From contig CAZHWR010000043.1 of the NCBI GenBank assembly GCA_964536085.1, positions 1-15,276 on the forward strand: DNA of 15,276 bases, in the 5' to 3' direction. The notes under the pieces are model-generated. The model did not search any database. It saw nothing but the letters and a program-made list of their open reading frames with translations, and was not told the origin of the DNA. A program made the position numbers and the translations under genes. This stretch comes from CAZHWR01 sp964536085. GTDB taxonomy: Bacteria > Bacillota > Clostridia > Oscillospirales > Ruminococcaceae. Of the stretch, positions 7,617-13,194 are shown piece after piece. Within the stretch, counting starts at the first letter, position 1. Each line of letters begins with the position of its first letter.

Positions 7617-7645
7617 ATTTTACCATATTTTTATGATTTTGTCCA
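7617..7645 (-). promoter_or_regulatory. Promoter of the CotH-like gene
   Basis: Minus strand TGGACA (7645-7640), 17 bp, TAAAAT (7622-7617) with a TGG extension (TGGTAAAAT). Transcription would start near 7610, giving a leader of about 30 nt. Confidence 0.65.
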
Positions 7646-7674
7646 TTGTTTTTAAAACGTCCTAAAAACTGATA

Positions 7675-7691
7675 CCAAATATATTATTTGG
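7675..7691. repeat. 17-bp palindrome upstream of the CotH-like promoter
   Basis: CCAAATA-TAT-TATTTGG, a perfect 7-bp inverted repeat between the PF06541 gene stop and the cotH-like promoter. On the minus strand it is followed by TATCAGTTTTTAGG, so it may be a weak terminator of the upstream gene; its position about 30 bp before the -35 also fits an operator. Confidence 0.4.
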
Positions 7692-7707
7692 ATGGTTACT
7701 GCCGATA

Positions 7708-8499
7708 TTATTTTCCGGTATTGAAGCGAGTTTTTATATCCTGTTTTATCTGCTCCGCAGTATCGCCTATATTAGGAAAAGCAGAAATAAGCCTTCTGTG
7801 CAAAAGCTTCTTGCTTTTAAACGCCATCGCCTTAGATACTATATCGTTAAGCTTAATCTTTAAAAGCTCTACTGAGCGGCGCACCTCTTCACGCTTTATG
7901 TCCGCTGAATCTTCCATATATATTTTCAGCTGTTCGGAATATATTTTTGCCTGATCCCGTATTTTTTCCAGATTCTCTATATGCGCCCTGATTTGAAGTG
8001 TGCTGCGAACAGTGATGATCATATCGGCAGCCGTTATCATAAGCAGCGCCGCGGACAGCGCGACCGACACAGCAGGAGAAGTTATATCTATAAGCCCGGT
8101 TACATGCGGATGAATAAAATACGTCAGCGCAACGCTCAGAGCGCCGAACATAAGCGAGTTTTTAAGGCACACCCTGCCGTTGATATTGAATCTGTAGGTT
8201 GAATAATCCCACCATTTTAAATGAAACAGCTTTTCCAGCAAAAAGCCGGTTATGTATTCCAAAACGCTTGTCGCAATCATGCCTGCGATAAAAATCACAA
8301 AAATATTGAATTTTAAAAACGGTTCGAGCAGATATACCACCAAAAGCGCTCCGAAACCGTACACCGGGCAAATCGGTCCGTTTAAAAATCCCCTGTTGAC
8401 AAATTTGCGTTTTCCGATCGAGCAGTAAAACGTTTCGCACACCCAACCTAAAAAGCTGTAGATAAAAAACAACAATATGATTTTTGCCGCCGATTCCAC
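7708..8499 (-). CDS. PF06541 (ABC_trans_CmpB-like) multipass membrane protein
   Basis: A 263-residue integral membrane protein of the family called putative ABC-transporter type IV (PF06541), common in Clostridia; no biochemical role is established to my knowledge. Recognised from LFFIYSFLGWVCETFYCSI (10-28), RGFLNGPICPVYGFGALLVV (36-55), LEYITGFLLEKLF (80-92) and WWDYSTYRFNINGRVCLKNS (95-114). About five hydrophobic segments lie between 5 and 165. Residues about 165-235 form a charged, helical, probably coiled-coil cytoplasmic tail. The start is GTG at 8499: AAAGGGGAG lies 6 nt before it, and a promoter at 8530-8558 would begin transcription near 8523. The longer open frame to 8688 begins inside the tandem repeat and crosses a terminator, so it is not real. 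The ATG at 8520 would sit at the very 5' end of the mRNA without a ribosome binding site. Confidence 0.85.
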   Translation of the reverse strand: MESAAKIILLFFIYSFLGWVCETFYCSIGKRKFVNRGFLNGPICPVYGFGALLVVYLLEPFLKFNIFVIFIAGMIATSVLEYITGFLLEKLFHLKWWDYSTYRFNINGRVCLKNSLMFGALSVALTYFIHPHVTGLIDITSPAVSVALSAALLMITAADMIITVRSTLQIRAHIENLEKIRDQAKIYSEQLKIYMEDSADIKREEVRRSVELLKIKLNDIVSKAMAFKSKKLLHRRLISAFPNIGDTAEQIKQDIKTRFNTGK

Positions 8500-8529
8500 G
8501 ATTAGCTCCCCTTTGATCATGTTAAAAGA

Positions 8530-8558
8530 AGTATATATTAAATTTCGACAAAAAGCAA
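8530..8558 (-). promoter_or_regulatory. Promoter of the PF06541 gene
   Basis: Minus strand TTGCTT (8558-8553), 17 bp, TATACT (8535-8530). It supports the GTG start at 8499 with a 24-nt leader. Confidence 0.6.
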
Positions 8559-8581
8559 CAAACAAAAATGCCGCCATGCCT

Positions 8582-8617
8582 AAAAAACAGCCGCCGTAAA
8601 TACGGCGGCTGTTTTTA
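8582..8617 (-). terminator. Strong terminator hairpin after the repeat array
   Basis: AAAAACAGCCGCCGTA (8583-8598) pairs with TACGGCGGCTGTTTTT (8601-8616). On the minus strand it ends in TTTTTT, so it would stop transcripts that leave ilvA and pass through the repeats. It is nearly symmetric and could work in both directions. Confidence 0.85.
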
Positions 8618-8648
8618 ATACAGTATGACAATTGTACGCATAATGCCT

Positions 8649-9052
8649 CTGCAAGTTTTTCGCTCCGTAACGCGGATTTCACGCCCATGCTTTTCGGCGT
8701 GAAAAGAAAAACTCGACATGACANNNNNNNNNNNNNNNNNNNNNNNNNNNNNNNNNNNNNNNNNNNNNNNNNNNNNNNNNNNNNNNNNNNNNNNNNNNNN
8801 NNNNNNNNNNNNNNNNNNNNNNNCTGCCGCGAGTTTTTCGCTCCGCAACGCGGATTTCACGCCCATGCTTTTCGGCGTGAAAAGAAAAACTCGACATAAC
8901 AAATAAAAACAAAGTTTTTATTTGTTATTTATCTTCCGTTTTGCACACTGCCGCGAGTTTTTCGCTCCGCAACGCGGATTTCACGCCCATGCTTTTCGGC
9001 GTGAAAAGAAAAACTCGACATAACAAATAAAAACAAAGTTTTTATTTGTTAT
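8649..9052. repeat. Tandem array of a 124-bp multi-hairpin repeat, interrupted by an assembly gap
   Basis: At least three copies in the same orientation: 8649-8723 (cut by the gap, slightly diverged), 8824-8947, and 8948-9052 (ends at the ilvA stop codon). The period between the last two is exactly 124 bp. In the last copy CGAGTTTTTC (8954-8963) pairs with GAAAAACTCG (9008-9017) and encloses two hairpins: TCCGC-AAC-GCGGA (8966-8978) and TTTCACGCC / GGCGTGAAA (8979-8987, 8998-9006). An AT-rich hairpin with 15-bp arms follows (9020-9052). A linker of about 17 bp ends each full unit. Open frames through it read only repeat sequence and should not be annotated as genes. It has no transposase and no recognised name. 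Confidence 0.9.
8724..8823. other. Run of 100 N (scaffold gap) inside the repeat array
   Basis: Exactly 100 undetermined bases, the usual placeholder for a gap of unknown size. It lies inside the tandem repeat, which is the likely reason assembly failed. The number of repeat copies is therefore unknown. Confidence 0.97.
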
Positions 9053-10255
9053 TTAGATCTGCGCGGATATATTATATCCCTTGTCAGTCAGCGCCTTTTT
9101 AATATGTTCGATATGCTCGAAGTTTCTTGTTTCCAAAAGTACCCTTAAATAGCAGCCGTTGATGTCCGATCCCTCGCTTGCGCGCTCGTGGTGTATGGAT
9201 ATGACGTTCGCGCCCAAATCGGCGATAATAGCGGAAACATCCTTGAGCTGACCGGGCTTGTCAAGAAGCTCGATATTCATCGAATAAGAACGTCCGGACA
9301 TCAGAAGTCCGCGCTTAATGACTCTTGAAAGTATGGTAACGTCTATATTACCGCCGGAAACTAAGCATACGACCTTTTTGCCCTTTACCGGCACCTTGCC
9401 GAACATTGCCGCCGCTACCGAAACAGCTCCCGCTCCTTCGGAAATAAGCTTCTGATGCTCGATAAGCGATAAAATAGCCGCTGAAATCTCATCGTCGGTA
9501 ACGGTTACGATTTCGTCAACAAAATCTTTAATTATGTTAAACGTGTTTTCCCCGGGCTCTTTAACAGCGATTCCGTCCGCTATGGTGGAAACTCGGTCGA
9601 GCGTTTCAATCTTATTGTCTTTTATTGAATTATACATGCTCGCAGCGCCCTGCGCCTGTACGCCGTAAACCTTGATTTTGGGATTAAGGGATTTTATAGC
9701 GTATGCAGCTCCGGAAATAAGACCGCCGCCGCCTATCGGAACAATTACAGCGTCCATATCGGGAAGCTGATTCAAAATCTCGATTCCGATAGTTCCCTGT
9801 CCGGCGATAACATCCTCGTCGTCAAACGGATGAATAAATGTGTAGCCCTTTTCCTTTTTTAGCTCCAGCGCCTTATTGTAAGCGTCGTCGTAAACGCCCT
9901 TGACCAGGCAGATGTCGGCTCCGTAGCTCCTTGTCGCCTCAACCTTGGAAATAGGCGCGCCGTCAGGCAGGCAGATTAGCGATTTTATACCGTTTTTCGC
10001 CGCCGCAAGCGCGACTCCCTGCGCGTGATTTCCCGCAGAACAGGCTATAACGCCCTTTTGCTTTTCCTCGTCGGAAAGCTGTGAAATCTTATAATAAGCA
10101 CCACGCACCTTAAAAGATCCTGTAATTTGGAGATTTTCTGTTTTAAGATAAATCTCACTGTCCGGCACGATATTCGGAGCCTTTATAAGATCGGTTTTTC
10201 TTAAAACCTCCTGAAGCGTGTATGACGCATGATAGATTTTGTCGAGTGTCAGCAT
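9053..10255 (-). CDS. ilvA: Threonine ammonia-lyase with C-terminal ACT domain
   Basis: PLP enzyme deaminating L-threonine to 2-oxobutanoate and ammonia, the first step of isoleucine synthesis from threonine; cytoplasmic. The 400 residues match the short form with one ACT domain. Residues 1-320 are the fold-II PLP catalytic domain: ENLQITGSFKVRGA with Schiff-base Lys49, SAGNHAQG (73-80), the phosphate-binding loop GGGG (175-178) and LVSGGN (298-303). Residues about 325-400 are the ACT regulatory domain (YSMNIELLDKPGQLKDVSAI...). ATG at 10255 follows GGGAGGATAATACAT. An in-frame extension to 10369 runs back through the T-box terminator and is not coding. The Ile T-box upstream indicates a biosynthetic rather than degradative role, although this domain layout is also seen in catabolic TdcB-type enzymes. 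The stop codon abuts the AT-rich hairpin of the last repeat unit. Confidence 0.94.
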   Translation of the reverse strand: MLTLDKIYHASYTLQEVLRKTDLIKAPNIVPDSEIYLKTENLQITGSFKVRGAYYKISQLSDEEKQKGVIACSAGNHAQGVALAAAKNGIKSLICLPDGAPISKVEATRSYGADICLVKGVYDDAYNKALELKKEKGYTFIHPFDDEDVIAGQGTIGIEILNQLPDMDAVIVPIGGGGLISGAAYAIKSLNPKIKVYGVQAQGAASMYNSIKDNKIETLDRVSTIADGIAVKEPGENTFNIIKDFVDEIVTVTDDEISAAILSLIEHQKLISEGAGAVSVAAAMFGKVPVKGKKVVCLVSGGNIDVTILSRVIKRGLLMSGRSYSMNIELLDKPGQLKDVSAIIADLGANVISIHHERASEGSDINGCYLRVLLETRNFEHIEHIKKALTDKGYNISAQI

Positions 10256-10275
10256 ATGTATTATCCTCCCAATAC

Positions 10276-10307
10276 AAAAGCCCTCGCCCCGATTAAGAGG
10301 CGAAGGC
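10276..10307 (-). terminator. Regulatory terminator of the ilvA T-box
   Basis: GCCTTCGCCTC (10307-10297) pairs over 11 positions (two G-T) with GGGGCGAGGGC (10290-10280), loop TTAATC, then TTTTG. It ends about 20 nt before the ilvA start codon. Confidence 0.88.
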
Positions 10308-10532
10308 GCAAATTCCTCCGCGGTACCACTCTTGTTGCCCAAAAAGACCGCTTTGCGTGTATCAAGCAATACACTTGAGTATAACGGCTCAAACCCCGCG
10401 CGGACTTACTCAAATTTCACCCCGCGTGCTCAAAGGTGATCCGCAAAACACCCCGCATACTGTTTTTCAGCAAACAACAGCTCTCTGGGATTTAGGGTGA
10501 AAAGCATTTCCTTATCATCGCATTTAAATGAT
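10276..10532 (-). ncRNA. T-box riboswitch leader of ilvA, isoleucine (ATC) specifier
   Basis: Tandem marks of a T-box are present on the minus strand. The conserved AGTGGTACCGCGG element lies at 10330-10318. Stem I features are visible: CAGAGAGCTG, GCTGAAAAACAG, and the specifier region GGATCACCTTTGAGC. The codon in the specifier position, followed by A and CCTTTGAG, is ATC (10440-10438), that is isoleucine. AAGAG (10333-10329) can pair with CTCTT (10299-10295), which belongs to the terminator stem, giving the two mutually exclusive folds. Uncharged tRNA-Ile should favour antitermination and ilvA expression. Start near 10532 is inferred from the promoter. Confidence 0.93.
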
Positions 10533-10538
10533 AATATT

Positions 10539-10567
10539 AATATAACTCTATAAAAATCAAATGTCAA
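10539..10567 (-). promoter_or_regulatory. Promoter of the ilvA T-box transcript
   Basis: Consensus -35 TTGACA (10567-10562), 17 bp, TATATT (10544-10539). The -35 lies only a few bases after the tarJ stop codon, and no terminator separates the two, so some read-through from tarIJ into the T-box is possible. Confidence 0.8.
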
Positions 10568-10571
10568 GCGA

Positions 10572-11588
10572 TTATATATTCCAGCGCATTACCGTTTTAA
10601 ACGGATTGTTCGAGTCATGGTCAAACGCAACCGAAATATCTTCGATGCTGTTGACGTCGATAACCTCTGAAACTATGGTTTTAAACCGCTTTTGATTCTT
10701 GTCCTTTTTCATCAGCTCTATAGTGTTGTAAAAATCCTCGTAGGATGAACGACTGCTGCCCACAAGCGTCAAGCCCTTTTCAAGGACGTTTCTTGTGAAT
10801 ATCGGGACCCTGTTTTCCGAAACGCCCAGAAGCATTATCATTCCTTCGGGATTGATGTGGTCTATTATGCTGTTGATAGCAGGCTGACAGCCCTCGCCGC
10901 CCGTACATTCAAACGCATGGTCAACGCGGTAATCGGACGGAAATTCATAGTCCAGAAACGTTTCGTCGGCGAAGGTGAAATACTGCAATTTCGATTCCTT
11001 TTGACCGATAACAACAATCTTGCTGTCAGGATAACGGCATTTCAGCACAAACGAAACAACATAGCCGAGATTTCCGTCTCCCCATACTCCGATAACGTCT
11101 TTATTCGTCTTTGCGCGCTGCTCAAACCGCTTTGTGGAATGGGTCGCGATGCTGATAAACTCGGTGATAGCGGCAACCTCGCTGTCAATTCCGTTAGCCA
11201 GAGCAAGCCTATCGTGCGGCATAAGGATATACTCCTGCATAAAGCCGTCGTATCCGCTCGAACGGAACTTTGAATTTACCTGATAGTTTTCCTCAACGCA
11301 GTCGGGACCGTCCCCAGGGATGTTCGGAACCATTACAACCTTGTCCCCCGGTGAAAAAATGCTTTTAGGATCCGATACCACTTCGCCCACAGCTTCGTGA
11401 ATAAGCGCCATCGGAAGCTTTTTGTCGAGCACCTCTTTAGAGCGCAGACCGCGGAAATACCGCTGGTCGGCATGGCAGATAGCAAGATGCGTGGGCTTTA
11501 TCAAAACCTCGCTGTCAGTTTGATGAATGTCGTCAAATTTAACCGAAATAACCTTTGGAGCGATAAGCTGATAAACATAACTAATCAC
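10572..11588 (-). CDS. tarJ: Ribulose-5-phosphate reductase (TarJ family)
   Basis: NADPH-dependent reductase making D-ribitol-5-phosphate from D-ribulose-5-phosphate, the step before CDP-ribitol formation for wall teichoic acid or a ribitol-containing capsule. The 338 residues follow the TarJ pattern of zinc-dependent medium-chain dehydrogenases: VYQLIAPKVISV at the start, THLAICHADQRYFRG with zinc ligand Cys38, LPMALIHEAVGEV with His64 and Glu65, VVMVPNIPGD, RSSGYDGFMQEY, the coenzyme-binding GVWGDGNLGYV (167-177), DHAFECTGG, and VLEKGLTLVGSSRSS. The structural-zinc cysteine cluster of ordinary alcohol dehydrogenases is absent, as expected for TarJ. It starts with GTG at 11588, eight bases after AGGAGG, and overlaps the end of tarI by 8 nt, so the two are translationally coupled. 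Confidence 0.93.
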   Translation of the reverse strand: MISYVYQLIAPKVISVKFDDIHQTDSEVLIKPTHLAICHADQRYFRGLRSKEVLDKKLPMALIHEAVGEVVSDPKSIFSPGDKVVMVPNIPGDGPDCVEENYQVNSKFRSSGYDGFMQEYILMPHDRLALANGIDSEVAAITEFISIATHSTKRFEQRAKTNKDVIGVWGDGNLGYVVSFVLKCRYPDSKIVVIGQKESKLQYFTFADETFLDYEFPSDYRVDHAFECTGGEGCQPAINSIIDHINPEGMIMLLGVSENRVPIFTRNVLEKGLTLVGSSRSSYEDFYNTIELMKKDKNQKRFKTIVSEVIDVNSIEDISVAFDHDSNNPFKTVMRWNI

Positions 11589-12294
11589 CGAGGTTTCCTC
11601 CTAAAATAGACTGGGCGATTTTATAATCGCTTACGGTCGTTATTTTAATATTGTGCACTTCACCCTCGACAAGCCGCACCTTTTTGCCGCTTAAAGTAAA
11701 TATCTTGCACGCGTCTGTTAGCTCGGCTTTTTGTTCGTCCGACAGGGCGTTGTAGAGATCCCTGAGCATTGACATATTGAAGCTCTGCGGCGTCTGACCC
11801 TGATAAAGCTCGCTTCTTTGGGGGATATCACTTATATACTCGCCGTCTTCGGATTTAACAATGGTGTCGGTCGCGGGAATAACAGTGTCGCACATTCCGT
11901 ATTTAGTCGCCGCGTCGATATTTTCGTTCAATATTCTCGAAGTAACAAAGGGTCTTACAGCGTCGTGCGTCACTATAATATCGTCTTCGGAATCGCTTAT
12001 ATTTTCATTGATATAAGATATAATATTCATTATAGTGGAGTTTCTGTCCGCCCCGCCGACGACCACTGCAAGCCGCTCGTCATTAACGCCGTGCTTTTTA
12101 AGCAGATCGTTGAAATACAGTTCCCAATCGCCGTTTATTCCGACCAAGACCTTGTCAAACCGGTCGTTTGCCAAAAACTTCTCTACCGTGTGTATTATAA
12201 TCGGCTTGCTTCCGAGCGGCAAAAACTGCTTGGGCATGTCCGCCAATTTCATTCTTGAGCCGATACCTCCGGCTAAAATCGCACCGAAAACCAT
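11581..12294 (-). CDS. tarI: Ribitol-5-phosphate cytidylyltransferase (TarI family)
   Basis: Transfers CMP from CTP to D-ribitol-5-phosphate giving CDP-ribitol, the ribitol donor for teichoic acid or capsule. The 237 residues have the IspD/TarI nucleotidyltransferase layout: AILAGGIGSRM (5-15) for CTP binding, MPKQFLPLGSKPIIIHTVEKF with Lys22, VGGADRNSTIMN, the metal-binding VTHDAVRPFV (Asp-Ala-Val-Arg-Pro), IPQRSELYQGQTPQSF, and the C-terminal KITTVSDYKIAQSIL. IspD shares this fold, but the overlapping tarJ partner argues for TarI. ATG follows AGAAAGGAATGGTAAAAAT. No other teichoic acid gene lies in the window, so the polymerase must be elsewhere. Confidence 0.92.
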   Translation of the reverse strand: MVFGAILAGGIGSRMKLADMPKQFLPLGSKPIIIHTVEKFLANDRFDKVLVGINGDWELYFNDLLKKHGVNDERLAVVVGGADRNSTIMNIISYINENISDSEDDIIVTHDAVRPFVTSRILNENIDAATKYGMCDTVIPATDTIVKSEDGEYISDIPQRSELYQGQTPQSFNMSMLRDLYNALSDEQKAELTDACKIFTLSGKKVRLVEGEVHNIKITTVSDYKIAQSILGGNLGD

Positions 12295-12377
12295 ATTTTT
12301 ACCATTCCTTTCTTTTATAAGAGGCGCATTTAAAGCTTATAGCCTCACAAAAAACAAATCACATAGCTTACTATATA

Positions 12378-12406
12378 ATATTACCACATAACCTCTATTT
12401 TTTCAA
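12378..12406 (-). promoter_or_regulatory. Promoter of tarI-tarJ
   Basis: Minus strand TTGAAA (12406-12401), 17 bp, extended -10 TGGTAATAT (12386-12378). The leader is about 75 nt. A 12-bp palindrome ATACATATGTAT (12414-12425) lies just upstream of the -35 and could be an operator for either divergent gene. Confidence 0.7.
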
Positions 12407-12471
12407 TAAATTTATACATATGTATTATTGGCTTAAAACCAAACGAATATTAAAAAGGGATGATCACAGTC

Positions 12472-13008
12472 ATGGAATCGGATATTGACATTATCCTGCT
12501 TGGAGACCGCAGCGATTCGAGAATAGCTCAAAGCATTATAAAAAGCTTGAACGGCGAGTTTAAAACCGTATACTGCCAAGCGGAATCGCTTTTTATATCC
12601 AAACAACTCACTAATAAACGGACGGTGCGGCTGTACGAATGCGAATCTGTTTTAGCAGACAGCCTTTCGGGAGCCGTTATAATCGCAAAGAAAACCGCCG
12701 ATTTGAAAAGTATAGCGTCCCAAAGGATTAATCCGTCCGCGGTTATCGTCAGTTCCGAAAACGAACGTCACATAAAGCAACTTCAAAGCTCGGGCGCGGC
12801 GGTGATAACCTGCGGGATGTCTCAAAAAGATACTGTGACGCTTTCAAGCAGCGAGGGGGAATCCTATATAGTTTCATTGCAGCGCGGATTTAAAATCGGC
12901 GGCAAAACTATTGAGCCGCAGGAGGTGTCACTTTGCGCAAATGAAAAAAGCAGCTATTCGATTCTGGCGGCGGGCGCGGCAGTTATTCTAATAAAAGACG
13001 GTTTTTAA
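12472..13008 (+). CDS. Protein of unknown function, 178 residues, divergent from tarI
   Basis: I do not recognise a named family. The protein is soluble. The N-terminus DIDIILLGDRSDSRIAQSIIKSLNG looks like a beta-alpha nucleotide-binding start without a full glycine motif. The middle AVIIAKKTADLKSIASQRINPSAVIVSSENERHIKQL alternates strands and helices. The segment AAVITCGMSQKDTVTLSSSE, then SYIVSLQRGFKIGGKTIEPQEV, and a hydrophobic end ILAAGAAVILI, are faintly like parts of Mur-ligase-type proteins, but no ATP-binding loop is present. Start: the ATG at 12472 has AAAAAGGG 12 nt upstream; the in-frame ATG at 12460 directly abuts that site and cannot use it. It shares the 165-bp intergenic region with tarI. 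A strong hairpin follows its stop. It is more likely a real gene than chance because codon use matches its neighbours and it has no large overlapping alternative. Confidence 0.65.
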   Translation: MESDIDIILLGDRSDSRIAQSIIKSLNGEFKTVYCQAESLFISKQLTNKRTVRLYECESVLADSLSGAVIIAKKTADLKSIASQRINPSAVIVSSENERHIKQLQSSGAAVITCGMSQKDTVTLSSSEGESYIVSLQRGFKIGGKTIEPQEVSLCANEKSSYSILAAGAAVILIKDGF

Positions 13009-13019
13009 ACCGCATAAAT

Positions 13020-13067
13020 ATAAACAACAGACCTCTGTGACAAAGCTCACAGAGGTCTGTTGTTTAT
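13020..13067. terminator. 21-bp perfect hairpin after the unknown gene
   Basis: Arms 13020-13040 and 13047-13067 are perfectly complementary, loop CAAAGC. It lies 11 bp after the stop codon. No separate T-run follows on the plus strand beyond TTGTTTAT in the arm, so termination is likely but not textbook. Confidence 0.7.
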
Positions 13068-13120
13068 GCAAAATCGTCGATTATTGTCGAATAATGTTGA
13101 TAAAAAATATATAAAATTTA

Positions 13121-13149
13121 TTGTATATGATGATAAAATATGTTAAAAT
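13121..13149 (+). promoter_or_regulatory. Promoter of the Rhs/WapA-like gene
   Basis: TTGTAT (13121-13126), 17 bp, TAAAAT (13144-13149) preceded by TGT, an extended -10. Just upstream ATTATT-GTCG-AATAAT is a short inverted repeat, possibly an operator. Confidence 0.6.
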
Positions 13150-13194
13150 GTAGGTGTAATGAAAGATATTGTAAATAAAGAAGGGGGAATATTT

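Noticed and set aside
8500..8688. Upstream extension of the PF06541 protein by 63 codons
   Set aside because: It starts inside the tandem repeat, crosses a strong terminator hairpin and a promoter, and the GTG at 8499 has a clear ribosome binding site.
8615..8912. Several short open frames across the repeat array and N run
   Set aside because: They read repeat sequence and undetermined bases only, have no ribosome binding sites and overlap on both strands.
8649..9052. CRISPR array
   Set aside because: The repeats are directly joined 124-bp units without variable spacers, and no cas genes are near.
10256..10369. 38-codon N-terminal extension of threonine ammonia-lyase
   Set aside because: It lies in the T-box terminator and antiterminator; the ATG at 10255 has GGGAGGA at the right distance and begins at the family's usual N-terminus.
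11581..12294. IspD (2-C-methylerythritol-4-phosphate cytidylyltransferase) identity for the cytidylyltransferase
   Set aside because: IspD and TarI share the fold, but the 8-nt overlap with a clear TarJ homologue favours TarI.
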